From Peribacillus simplex (GTDB lineage: Bacteria; Bacillota; Bacilli; Bacillales; DSM-1321): DNA of 64,000 nt. The stretch lies in the NCBI RefSeq assembly GCF_030123325.1, contig NZ_CP126106.1:3686001-3750000 (forward strand), in the 5' to 3' direction. Shown piece by piece: positions 1 through 8,208 of this stretch (positions are counted from its first letter, which is position 1; each line of letters begins with the position of its first letter). The position numbers and the translations under genes were made by a program. The notes below the pieces were generated by a model. The model was not told the origin of the DNA, did not search any database, and saw only the letters and a list, made by a program, of their open reading frames with translations.

Positions 1-527
1 TTATTGATAAAGATGTCCTGAACCCTTTCGGCAGCCTTCATATTCTTTGAAGAAACGGCAACTGTTGTCGGGTGACGCAGACTTACTTCTTCTGCATGGC
101 TCGGTCCTGAAAGAACAACTATATCTTTAAGCCAATCAGCCGATGAGACTTCTTCAATCATTTCCGATATACGAAGCAGTGAATCAGGTTCAATTCCCTT
201 ACTCACATGAACGATCGTCAAAGGTTTATCATGAGCCTCTTCAATCTGACCAAGCACTTCCCTGTAGGCTTTGGTAGGCACAGCCAAAATGATTACTTCA
301 ATCCCGGCCAACGCTTCATTAAGGGAAGAATAACCTTTAATCCCCAAAGGCAATTCAATCCCAGGCAAGTATTTTTCATTCGTATGATTTTGATTTATTT
401 CATTGATTTGTTTCTGATTATGTCCCCATAATCTCACTTCATGCTGGTTATCGGCGATTACGAGCGCTAAAGCAGTTCCCCAGCTCCCAGCTCCAATCAC
501 TGCGATACTTTCTTTATCTTTCACCAT
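1..527 (-). CDS. gpsA: Glycerol-3-phosphate dehydrogenase [NAD(P)+], C-terminus cut by window edge
   Basis: The minus-strand frame opens with ATG at 527 behind AGGTGG and runs off the left edge, giving about 175 N-terminal residues. The Rossmann motif GAGSWGTALA lies at residues 10-19, and LSGPSHAEEV is the typical GpsA active-site region. GpsA reduces dihydroxyacetone phosphate to sn-glycerol 3-phosphate for membrane phospholipid synthesis in the cytosol. It sits 16 bp downstream of der in the same direction, as in B. subtilis. The C-terminal catalytic domain is outside the window. Confidence 0.95.
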   Translation of the reverse strand, partial: MVKDKESIAVIGAGSWGTALALVIADNQHEVRLWGHNQKQINEINQNHTNEKYLPGIELPLGIKGYSSLNEALAGIEVIILAVPTKAYREVLGQIEEAHDKPLTIVHVSKGIEPDSLLRISEMIEEVSSADWLKDIVVLSGPSHAEEVSLRHPTTVAVSSKNMKAAERVQDIFIN

Positions 528-543
528 GATATAACCACCTTTA

Positions 544-1854
544 CTATTTTCTCTGGCGTCCAAAAATTCGTATTGGTGTTCCTTCAAAACCAAAGGCATC
601 CCTAATTCGATTTTCTAAAAATCTCTCATATGAGAAATGCAATAACTCCGGATCGTTAACGAATACAACGAAAGTTGGCGGCTTGATCGCTACCTGAGTC
701 GTATAATAAATTTTCAAACGGTTACCATTATGAGTCGGTGTCGGATTCATTGCAACGGCATCCATGACCACTTCATTCAAGACATTTGTCTGAACCCGGA
801 TAGCATGATTCTCACTAGCCTGATCAATGACCGGTATTAAGGTATGTGTCCGTTTTTTCGTTAAGGCTGATAGATAAATGATTGGCGCATAATCCAAGAA
901 TAGGAAATGGGCACGGATCTTTTCTTCAAAATCCTTCATCGTTTTTTCATCTTTCTCGATGGCATCCCACTTATTGACGACGATAATGACCGCCCTACCC
1001 GCTTCATGGGCATATCCGGCAATTTTTTTATCCTGCTCACGAATACCTTCTTCAGCGTTCAGGACGACAAGAACAACGTCGGAACGCTCAATTGCCCTTA
1101 ATGCACGAAGTACGCTATATTTTTCCGTGCTTTCATACACTTTACCTTTTTTCCGCATCCCTGCTGTATCAATAATGACATATTCTTTGCCATTATATTT
1201 ATAAGGAGAGTCAATCGCGTCGCGAGTCGTACCTTCAATGTCACTTACAATGACACGTTCTTCACCTAATAATGCATTGACCAGAGATGATTTACCTACA
1301 TTCGGTCTTCCAATCAAACTGAATTTAATGACATCATCAGCATAATCCTGGCCGCTGAATTTAGGGAAATGTTTGGCCGCTTCATCCAGAAGGTCACCAA
1401 GTCCAAGTCCATGAGACCCGGAAATCGGGAATGGATCCCCAAAACCTAACGCATAGAAATCATAAATTTGATCTTTCATTTCTGGGTTATCGACTTTATT
1501 TACTGCAAGGACAACTGGCTTTCTCGATTTATAGAGTATCTTGGCTACTTCTTCATCAGCAGCCGTTACCCCTTCACGACCATTTGTCATAAAAATTATC
1601 ACATCAGCTTCGTCGATGGCAATTTCAGCCTGCTGGCGAATTTGTTCCAGGAACGGCTCGTCACCGATATCAATTCCACCTGTATCAATTATGTTGAAAT
1701 CATGTGTCAACCATTCACCAGAACTATAAATCCTGTCCCGAGTTACTCCAGGAACGTCTTCGACAATCGAAACCCGTTCTCCAACTATTCTATTAAAGAT
1801 TGTCGATTTTCCCACGTTCGGACGACCGACTATCGCAATTACCGGTTTTGGCAT
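544..1854 (-). CDS. der: Ribosome biogenesis GTPase Der (EngA)
   Basis: This 436-aa protein has two tandem Era-like GTPase domains. The first has P-loop GRPNVGKST at about residues 9-17 and NKVD; the second has GRPNVGKSS near residue 182, DTAG, and NKWD. A basic KH-like domain ends in RIFGRQRK. The double-GTPase architecture is diagnostic of Der, which acts in late 50S subunit assembly. The start at 1854 follows AAAGGGTG at good spacing. It is probably cotranscribed with gpsA. Length and motifs are normal. Confidence 0.97.
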   Translation of the reverse strand: MPKPVIAIVGRPNVGKSTIFNRIVGERVSIVEDVPGVTRDRIYSSGEWLTHDFNIIDTGGIDIGDEPFLEQIRQQAEIAIDEADVIIFMTNGREGVTAADEEVAKILYKSRKPVVLAVNKVDNPEMKDQIYDFYALGFGDPFPISGSHGLGLGDLLDEAAKHFPKFSGQDYADDVIKFSLIGRPNVGKSSLVNALLGEERVIVSDIEGTTRDAIDSPYKYNGKEYVIIDTAGMRKKGKVYESTEKYSVLRALRAIERSDVVLVVLNAEEGIREQDKKIAGYAHEAGRAVIIVVNKWDAIEKDEKTMKDFEEKIRAHFLFLDYAPIIYLSALTKKRTHTLIPVIDQASENHAIRVQTNVLNEVVMDAVAMNPTPTHNGNRLKIYYTTQVAIKPPTFVVFVNDPELLHFSYERFLENRIRDAFGFEGTPIRIFGRQRK

Positions 1855-2335
1855 TGCTATTCACCCTTTCTGCTACTATATCTCTGTCAAAGTCACGAAA
1901 TTCATGAATGCATTTATTGCGGTTGCTTTGCATTATTGATTTTCATCATTTCCTTTTAAAGGAAAAGGCTGTATCCATCATCATTTAAAGGAATCTTTCA
2001 TCAGTAAGAAACAACTGATGTTCAGTTAAACTCATCAAGTATTCACGGTCAGTTTGTCCACTTTCCGCCCCAGTTCCTAAAGTAACGTGAAGCCGAACCC
2101 CCTGCATGCTCAAACTTAATTATAAACAGCCCAAAAAAATGAAGAAAGCTTCGACATACGGCTTCCTTTTTAATTATTTAGAGCATTTTACGATTTATCT
2201 ACAGACCTCTAACTATCCTATAGTAACAAATTTCTCGCCAATCAACAATGATTGTATGAATAAAAGCCTTCCAATTCCATTTGGTTCCATTTATATAATC
2301 TGCCTTTTGATAAAGCGGCTAATGCCCCATACTCT
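1855..2335 (-). other. 480-bp gap between yphA and der, no convincing gene
   Basis: A possible 40-codon minus-strand ORF (1985-2107) has no ribosome-binding site. There is a short dyad at 1999-2020 (CATCAGT/ACTGATG) and a weak hairpin with a T-run near 2130-2160 that could end yphA transcription. I see no RNA gene. B. subtilis has a small gene (yphB) here, from memory; none is recognisable in this sequence. Confidence 0.4.
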
Positions 2336-2956
2336 TCATTGATTAAAATTCTCTTTTCCTTGTTTTGATAAAAATTTCGATTGGGATATTAAATAAATAG
2401 AATGGCCAACCATTTCCAACATTCTCCACAGTATGTTTGCGCCCAATACCAGAACTGCATTATCATGCCATGCGTAAGCAAGGGCCACATAAGGTAAAGT
2501 GTGGTAAGCAAGTAATCCGGAATATATGATATCTCCCATCATCATCCCAATTAAAAGGACGAACAATCGATGTTTCCAGTTTTTAAAAAGTAATAGGATA
2601 AGATAATTCAGGAAAATACACAAAAGATAAGCGGGCTTCATGATGAGCCATATCGGATCAAGCAAAGAAAAAAGTTGAAAACTCGCATAAGCGAGAGTGA
2701 TAATAAGACTTCCGCTGATCAGTTCCATCATCTTGATGATTGTTTTCTTCCTAAAATATACACACAGTATAAAGAAAAGATACGGACCGCTCAAATGAAC
2801 GGAAACCAATGGGGCTTCCAGTTTATAGCCCGCCAATACCATAACGGCTAATAGATGAAAAAGAAAATCAAAACGAAAGGGAACCGTTTTCGGAATAAAA
2901 AACATGACAATGACCCAAACTATCCATGAAATCCAATAAAATATAATTCCATCCAT
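2336..2956 (-). CDS. yphA: YphA family multi-spanning membrane protein
   Basis: The protein has 206 aa when started at MDGIIFYW (2956), which follows AAAGGGGGA. The longer upstream reading lacks a ribosome site and runs into the ypzI region. About six hydrophobic segments cover nearly the whole length, with charged loops such as FRKKTIIK and FKNWKHR. Position between der and ypzI/fni matches B. subtilis yphA, whose function is not established to my knowledge. It is divergent from ypzI, and no enzymatic motif is visible. Confidence 0.75.
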   Translation of the reverse strand: MDGIIFYWISWIVWVIVMFFIPKTVPFRFDFLFHLLAVMVLAGYKLEAPLVSVHLSGPYLFFILCVYFRKKTIIKMMELISGSLIITLAYASFQLFSLLDPIWLIMKPAYLLCIFLNYLILLLFKNWKHRLFVLLIGMMMGDIIYSGLLAYHTLPYVALAYAWHDNAVLVLGANILWRMLEMVGHSIYLISQSKFLSKQGKENFNQ

Positions 2957-3067
2957 GCAGCGTCCCCCTTTTAGGAACATTATGGCTTGTTTATTCAAAG
3001 TATAAACATAGAGCACGGCATTTAATGAGGAAAACCTTCCCCCTATCAATTAAAAGGAGGTGTGAAC

Positions 3068-3199
3068 ATGGGAAAAGATCGGCAAGAAAAAAAATTGAAA
3101 GAAAGTAAACGGGTGGAGTCCGACAGGGACCAATCACTGGATCATAAAGGGGCAACAAGAATGGAAGGTCCTGAAGAGGCACGAAAAAGGAATAGTTAA
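3068..3199 (+). CDS. ypzI: YpzI family small hydrophilic protein
   Basis: A 43-codon ORF starts at ATG 3068 behind a perfect AAAAGGAGG box and ends at 3199. The product is extremely charged (MGKDRQEKKLKESKRVES at the start, EARKRNS at the end) with no hydrophobic core, as in the YpzI family at this locus in bacilli. It is likely disordered and I infer a sporulation link only from the family's taxonomic range. It is divergent from yphA and convergent with fni, sharing a bidirectional terminator. Confidence 0.8.
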   Translation: MGKDRQEKKLKESKRVESDRDQSLDHKGATRMEGPEEARKRNS

Positions 3200-3218
3200 G
3201 TCTATCCCTTAACAAAAA

Positions 3219-3252
3219 GAAGCATCTCAATTCGTTTCAATTGAGATGCTTC
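3219..3252. terminator. Bidirectional terminator between ypzI and fni
   Basis: A perfect 14-bp stem (GAAGCATCTCAATT and its complement) with a 6-nt loop is flanked by A-rich and T-rich tracts. The fni stop codon lies inside the stem. Confidence 0.85.
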
Positions 3253-4324
3253 CTTTTGTGGTCATTCTTTTAGCGTACACCGAACAATCAATGCCTCTTT
3301 GAGATAACCAATGATAGGTATTTCCATTGATGACTAATTTCGATTTCCTCAGCTCTGAGATATTACCACACCCGAGTGCAGTCATGATGACCTTCAAATC
3401 TTCATGTATGTAATGTATTTCTTTAATTAACTGTTTCAAGCCCAACTCTTTATAGATTTTGAGGAAATGTCCGGCCAATCCGACTCCTTTAGCTCCTAAT
3501 GCCAGGCTTTTTGTAATTTCCAAAGGGCTTTGAATGCCACCCGACCCAATGACTGAAAGTTGTGGTGAAACATTAACAGCTTCGACAATCGAAGCGGCTG
3601 TCGGTATGCCCCATTCATTAAAATATCCGAGTATCTTTGCTCGTCTTTCATTCTCGATTTTAGCAAAATTCGTTCCGCCAAACCCACCTACATCAATGAT
3701 CGAAACACCCACGGAATGTAATTGCTGCACCGTTTCCATACTCATCCCAAATCCAACCTCTTTTACGATGACAGGAATTCCGATCGTACTGTTGATTTTT
3801 TCTATTCTCGAAAGGGTACCCGCAAAATCCCTGTCCCCTTCAGGCATCGTCAATTCCTGGATGACGTTAATATGAATCTGAAGGGCATTGGCCCCGATCA
3901 TTTCGCTTGCCCGCTTAGCCTGTTCGACTGTTGCTTCACCACCGAGATTACCAATCAGCACACCATCAGGATTTTCCTTCCTTACAACTTTAAAAGAAGC
4001 TTGCTGGCTAGAATCCTTGATGGCTGCCATTTGCGATCCTACCGCCATGGCGATTCCTGTTTCCCGTGCAGCAATGGCTAGGTCACCATTCAATTTTTCG
4101 GTTTCAGGGCCTCCGCCTCCGGTCATGGCATTTATAAAAATTGGCGAACTTAATTCAAGTTCGCCAACTTCTGCTGTGAGGTTCACATTATTCAAGGAAA
4201 TACCTGGTAAGCTTTGGTGAATAAACGAAATATCTTCTAGCCCGGTTTTATGCTGCTGACCTGTCTTTAGCGCAAATTCTATATGATCTAATTTTCGTTG
4301 TTTTCTCTCCAAGGCCATCACCAT
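3227..4324 (-). CDS. fni: Type 2 isopentenyl-diphosphate delta-isomerase (FMN-dependent)
   Basis: This 365-aa TIM-barrel flavoprotein interconverts IPP and DMAPP for isoprenoid synthesis. Family motifs include FINAMTGGG near residue 65, VGSQMAA, ALQIHINVIQE followed by MPEGDRDF, IVKEVGFGMS, and VGGFGGTNF. The start is uncertain: no strong ribosome site precedes the first ATG at 4324, and translation may be coupled to the S1-protein gene ending 8 bp upstream. Position matches B. subtilis ypgA/fni. The stop codon lies in the terminator shared with ypzI. Confidence 0.93.
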   Translation of the reverse strand: MVMALERKQRKLDHIEFALKTGQQHKTGLEDISFIHQSLPGISLNNVNLTAEVGELELSSPIFINAMTGGGGPETEKLNGDLAIAARETGIAMAVGSQMAAIKDSSQQASFKVVRKENPDGVLIGNLGGEATVEQAKRASEMIGANALQIHINVIQELTMPEGDRDFAGTLSRIEKINSTIGIPVIVKEVGFGMSMETVQQLHSVGVSIIDVGGFGGTNFAKIENERRAKILGYFNEWGIPTAASIVEAVNVSPQLSVIGSGGIQSPLEITKSLALGAKGVGLAGHFLKIYKELGLKQLIKEIHYIHEDLKVIMTALGCGNISELRKSKLVINGNTYHWLSQRGIDCSVYAKRMTTKGSISIETN

Positions 4325-4331
4325 TATTATC

Positions 4332-5471
4332 TTATTTTAGTTTTTTCAATTGATCACCGATCATTTCACCTAGCTGAAACCCCTTCGATTCTTCTGGGAG
4401 CTCATAATCCGATGTGTTGTAATTGGATTGAGGTTCTTCAAGTTCCTTAATGCTCAATGATAGACGTTGATCCGTTTCATTGACTTCCAGAACTTTCACT
4501 TTGACAGACTGCCCTTCTTTAAGTACTTCTTGCGGTGTGGCAATATGCTTGTGCGAAATCTGTGAAATATGGACAAGTCCTTCTACCCCTGGAAAAATCT
4601 CCACGAATGCACCGAAAGAAACAAGTCGTTTGACGATACCTTCCAATGTAGAGCCTTTGGCCGCTTTTTCTGCAATGCCTGCCCAAGGTCCCGGAAGGGT
4701 ATCCTTAATGGAAAGTGAAATCCTTTCATTATCACGATCGATGGATAGTACTTTCACCTGCACCTTATCCCCTTCGGAAACGACATCGGATGCCTTGTCG
4801 ACATGCTGATGGGAAAGCTGGGAAATGTGGACAAGGCCGTCTACGCCTCCAATATCCACGAATGCACCAAAATCGGTAATCCTTTGGACCACGCCCTCAA
4901 GCACTTGCCCGCCTTCAATCTTATCCAAAACGTTTGCTTTTTGCTTTTCCTTTTGGTCTTGGACCACTGCCCGATGTGAGAGGATTAATCGATTCTTGTC
5001 TTTCTCAAGCTCAACGATCTTGAATGTTAAGGTTTTGTTTTTGTAATCAGAAAAGTCTTCAACGAAATAGTCTTCTACTAGAGAAGCTGGAACAAAACCA
5101 CGTACGCCTAGATCTACAACAAGCCCGCCTTTGACGACATCTTTAACTTCTGCCTCAAATACGTCTCCATTTTCAAATTTCAATTCCAGGTCATCCCATG
5201 CTTTAAGAGCGTCAATCTTTCGTTTTGATAGAATGAGAGCTTCTTCTTCGACTTTAATGACTTCCAGCTCCAATGCATCACCTTCCGAAACGGCATCTGA
5301 CGCCTTTTCGACATGCAGGCTTGAAAGCTCACTGATGGGTATGATACCATCAGTCTTGCTGTTTTCCACATCGACAATAACCTGTTTTTCTTCTACCTTT
5401 GAAACGGTTGCTTTAACTTGATCCCCAACTTTGTAATTGTTCACTTCTACCTGGTTCATATCTTCTGTCAT
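4332..5471 (-). CDS. ypfD: S1 RNA-binding domain protein (YpfD, RpsA homolog)
   Basis: Started at MTEDMNQ (5471, behind GGAGGA) the protein has 379 aa. It has four S1 OB-fold repeats, at roughly residues 15-85, 100-170, 185-255 and 270-345; the last two carry DGLVHISQLS and EGLVHISQIS. It resembles ribosomal protein S1, but Bacillota versions are shorter and their stable ribosome association is doubtful. The 19-residue upstream extension has no ribosome site. It ends with GEMIGDQLKKLK, as in B. subtilis YpfD, and is followed closely by fni. Confidence 0.92.
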   Translation of the reverse strand: MTEDMNQVEVNNYKVGDQVKATVSKVEEKQVIVDVENSKTDGIIPISELSSLHVEKASDAVSEGDALELEVIKVEEEALILSKRKIDALKAWDDLELKFENGDVFEAEVKDVVKGGLVVDLGVRGFVPASLVEDYFVEDFSDYKNKTLTFKIVELEKDKNRLILSHRAVVQDQKEKQKANVLDKIEGGQVLEGVVQRITDFGAFVDIGGVDGLVHISQLSHQHVDKASDVVSEGDKVQVKVLSIDRDNERISLSIKDTLPGPWAGIAEKAAKGSTLEGIVKRLVSFGAFVEIFPGVEGLVHISQISHKHIATPQEVLKEGQSVKVKVLEVNETDQRLSLSIKELEEPQSNYNTSDYELPEESKGFQLGEMIGDQLKKLK

Positions 5472-5620
5472 TACTAACTCCTCCTTAACCCATGACTGAT
5501 CAGCAAATTTCCTCTTCATCGGCCACATATTTTATTTAAAGTGGTTCAATAAAAACACTTTCCTAATAAAGATAAAAACAGTTTTTTTAGAGTAAGAAAG
5601 TTATATTCCTTTTTATCTGC

Positions 5621-5675
5621 AATAAGGAACGATACCCTTATTTTATAAATTCTAACAAAATCAGAAAATTGTCAA
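5621..5675 (-). promoter_or_regulatory. Candidate ypfD promoter and 5' hairpin
   Basis: On the minus strand TTGACA (5670-5675) precedes TAGAAT (5649-5654) with a short 15-bp spacer. A 7-bp hairpin (AATAAGG/CCTTATT, 5621-5642) would lie at the 5' end of the message, in a leader of about 170 nt before ypfD. Confidence 0.4.
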
Positions 5676-5685
5676 GTATGAAGGA

Positions 5686-6273
5686 CTATTTATGCTCGGA
5701 AATCAATTTCCGAATATGGTCCATGATGATTTTTGTAGCTTCATCGGCTGATATTTTCTGTTCGCGATATTCGGTAAAATTTATTGGAGGACCGTAAACG
5801 ACCTTCAACGGACGCAAAAATTTATACGGGCCGATGATTGCACACGGTATGATAACAGCATCAGACCGCAATGCGAAAAATCCTGCCCCCGCCAAACCTT
5901 CCCCCAATTCACCAGTTTTGCTTCTGGTTCCCTCGGGAAACAGACCAATCGCCTTGCCCTCCTTCAAAAGCTTTAAACCTTTTCTAAGGGATTCCCGATC
6001 GCTATTGCCCCGCTTCACGGGAAATGCATTTACTCTGGGTAATATACCCTTTAAAACAGGTGCTTGAAACAACTCTTCTTTCGCCATGAAATGAATATCT
6101 CTTGGAGATGTCATGCCAACTATGGGCGGATCCAAATTATCGATGTGATTGGCACAGATCAATACTCCGCCTTCTTTAGGGAAATGTTCTCTTCCAATCG
6201 CTTTAACCCTAAATGAAGGCGTTAAAATGCCTTTTACGACGTTTTTGGCAAATGTGTAAAAGTCCAATGTCAT
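5686..6273 (-). CDS. plsC: 1-acyl-sn-glycerol-3-phosphate acyltransferase
   Basis: A 195-aa acyltransferase of the PlsC family with NHIDNLD (the HX4D catalytic motif, residues about 42-48) and FPEGTRS (substrate-binding motif, near residue 113). It acylates lysophosphatidate to phosphatidate at the membrane. The start overlaps the cmk stop by 4 bp (ATGA), implying translational coupling. B. subtilis 168 lacks a gene at this position between cmk and ypfD, but other bacilli have one here. Confidence 0.92.
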   Translation of the reverse strand: MTLDFYTFAKNVVKGILTPSFRVKAIGREHFPKEGGVLICANHIDNLDPPIVGMTSPRDIHFMAKEELFQAPVLKGILPRVNAFPVKRGNSDRESLRKGLKLLKEGKAIGLFPEGTRSKTGELGEGLAGAGFFALRSDAVIIPCAIIGPYKFLRPLKVVYGPPINFTEYREQKISADEATKIIMDHIRKLISEHK

Positions 6274-6944
6274 CTTTTCCTCTCTTCTATTAAAGACATG
6301 ATACTTTCTGCAACTTCCTGAATCGATAATGAAGTCGTATCGATTTCGATAGCATCAGCAGCCTTTTTCAGTGGCGATACCTCGCGTTCGGAGTCCAGCT
6401 TGTCCCTTGTTGCGATTTCTTCCCTTAATTTTTCGATATCTGATGGAAAACCTTTCAATATGTTTTCCTGATGCCTCCGCTGTGCCCTTTCATCCACAGA
6501 GGCGATTAGAAATACCTTTACTTCGGCGTTTGGCAATACATGCGTACCGATGTCCCTGCCATCCATGACGACACCGCCATTTTCACCAAAGATTTGCTGC
6601 CTGCGAACCAATTCTTCCCGGATGCTCCGGTGCTTTGCCACTTCCGAAACGGAACCAGTCACTTCATTGTTCCTGATTTGGGCTGTCACGTCCTCATTAT
6701 CCAAGAACACCAACTGACCGTTTTCACTTGGTCTTAATTCGATTTCCGTATTGATGAGAACTTTTGATAATGCTTGTTCATCATCAAGAAGAATCTTTTG
6801 ATTAAGGGCCTTATAGGTAAGGGCCCTGTACATTGCACCTGTATCCACATATATGTAATTGAACTTTTCTGCAACAATTTTAGCAACCGTGCTTTTTCCA
6901 GCAGCAGCTGGTCCATCGATTGCGACTGATAATTTTTTTTCCAT
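6270..6944 (-). CDS. cmk: Cytidylate kinase
   Basis: With the start at MEKKLSVAIDGP (6944, behind GGGAGGAT) the protein has 224 aa, the normal size. The P-loop GPAAAGKST, the DTGAMYRA motif of the NMP-binding region, and MDGRDIGTHVLP are all present. It phosphorylates CMP and dCMP. It forms a tight unit with plsC downstream. The nine extra upstream residues of the longest reading lack a ribosome site. Confidence 0.96.
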   Translation of the reverse strand: MEKKLSVAIDGPAAAGKSTVAKIVAEKFNYIYVDTGAMYRALTYKALNQKILLDDEQALSKVLINTEIELRPSENGQLVFLDNEDVTAQIRNNEVTGSVSEVAKHRSIREELVRRQQIFGENGGVVMDGRDIGTHVLPNAEVKVFLIASVDERAQRRHQENILKGFPSDIEKLREEIATRDKLDSEREVSPLKKAADAIEIDTTSLSIQEVAESIMSLIEERKR

Positions 6945-7115
6945 AAATCCTCCCAAGAATCCTACAATCATGCTGATTATTTAATACCCTTTCATTTTAT
7001 CACAACTAGCGGGAAAATCATTAATAAAAGGGATGTGTACTTTCAAAATTACCTTTGTTCTTTTTTTGATCGCTACAGCCAGCAAAAGTAATCCTTCACC
7101 TGAAAACCTTCATAC

Positions 7116-7139
7116 AAAAAAAAGCGGATCACCGCTTTT
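7116..7139 (-). terminator. Terminator after ypfB
   Basis: The stem AAAAGCGG/CCGCTTTT with a 4-nt loop continues into a T-run on the minus strand and overlaps the ypfB stop codon. Confidence 0.8.
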
Positions 7140-7323
7140 ACTTATGGGTCCCATTGAATGTTTCAATGATTTTCGTATAATTATTGCTGGTGACACCTTC
7201 ATACCTCGAGAGCTTGGTCAAATCAAAGATTTGATCCTCCCTGCTCAAAAGGAACTGGAAAAAAAATAAGCAGGCCAATTGGATGATGATCACTTTAATT
7301 AATAGTCTTTCGAATGTTTTCAT
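7138..7323 (-). CDS. ypfB: YpfB family small membrane-anchored protein
   Basis: The 61-aa frame starts at ATG 7323 behind GGAGGGTGCGG. It has one N-terminal hydrophobic segment (residues about 6-26, LLIKVIIIQLACLFFFQFLL) followed by a short exposed tail containing YEGVTSNNYTKIIETF. The tail matches what I recall of B. subtilis YpfB at the same locus. Function is unknown. It lies between cmk and the damaged ypfA and has its own terminator. Confidence 0.75.
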   Translation of the reverse strand: MKTFERLLIKVIIIQLACLFFFQFLLSREDQIFDLTKLSRYEGVTSNNYTKIIETFNGTHK

Positions 7324-7444
7324 AAGCCGCACCCTCCATCCGTTTATATTAGCAGTATGGATGGAATCGCCGTTTTTCATTCAATCACGTTAAACATACA
7401 AGCTTTTTTCTTTAAATCCACCTGCTTTTCAAATATAAATCTCA

Positions 7445-8045
7445 TTAATGTCTGTACATCATTTTTGCAGGATCAAGAAATTGGACGTGCAGCAGCATAT
7501 TTCCATGCTTTTTCTCCGTTACGCGAATGACTTTGCTTTTTAACCTTAAATAATGAATCTCACCTGATTTTAACGTAAGCGCCAGCCACAGGTATACTTG
7601 CGAAGCCGATTGAATGTTAGTGCCTTTTAAAGCCTTATCGAAGCTCCGCCTGCACTGATATCCTCCGTTAATGCGCGAAAAGGGATAAACTCGGAATGTT
7701 CTGGATGAATGGCTGTATCCAAGGTTATATCCTGGCGCACGTATTGCCTCCGTTGGATTTTCACAAACGTTTCTGCTTCGGGCAGCAATAGTTGCATCAT
7801 GGGTATTCTACCCTTCACTTTTCCAAGCACTTCTGCATCGAATACATAAACAGCCTGCTCATCATTGGAAAATGTGACGTTGAACTGTGTCCATCCATGA
7901 GAAATGCAATTTTTCCAGTCCCAAATTGATGGGTAAGTCGGTATAGACACAACCCGTTCCCATTTTCGACAACCATACAGTTGAACTTCTCCTTCTGTTG
8001 CGGGTATTTCGGTTCGAGCATTAATATATCACCAATTTTAATCAT
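7445..8045 (-). pseudogene. ypfA: Frameshifted ypfA: PilZ-domain flagellar brake
   Basis: Three reading frames together spell one YpfA/YcgR-like protein. Frame one (from 8045) gives the N-terminal YcgR domain up to GKIAFLMDG. A second frame picks up near 7890 with TQFNVTF, then IQRRQYVR, the RxxxR-type c-di-GMP motif, and ISAGGAS. It hits a stop at 7627. A third frame resumes near 7632 with KGTNIQSASQVYLW and ends FLDPAKMMYRH at 7445. Two single-base indels explain the pattern. Known YpfA (DgrA/MotI) binds c-di-GMP and slows the flagellar motor. As written, no full-length product can be made; sequencing error is the alternative. Confidence 0.85.
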
Positions 8046-8145
8046 CGTCGTCCACGTCCTTTTTAACCGAAAGGAAACTGCGCAATATTACCTACAAATT
8101 TCCCATATAATCCAATAATCATTTAAGTTATTATGTCATGAAATA

Positions 8146-8178
8146 AGAAAAAGGGAAAGTGACTAAGCACATTTCCCT
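8146..8178 (-). terminator. Terminator after ypeB
   Basis: The minus-strand stem AGGGAAA/TTTCCCT is followed by TTTTCTT, about 30 bp past the ypeB stop. Confidence 0.65.
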
Positions 8179-8208
8179 ACAACTAGTGGATCATGATTAT
8201 AGTTTTAA

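Noticed and set aside
207..431. Plus-strand ORF opposite gpsA
   Set aside because: It is a shadow of the gpsA frame, with no ribosome site and no family resemblance.
1468..1959. 163-codon plus-strand ORF
   Set aside because: It lies almost wholly antisense to der, with composition typical of a complementary-strand shadow.
1985..2107. 40-codon minus-strand ORF
   Set aside because: It has no Shine-Dalgarno sequence or promoter; kept only as a note on the gap.
2106..2342. 78-codon plus-strand ORF in the yphA-der gap
   Set aside because: It has no ribosome site, unusual low-complexity composition, and runs into the yphA 3' end.
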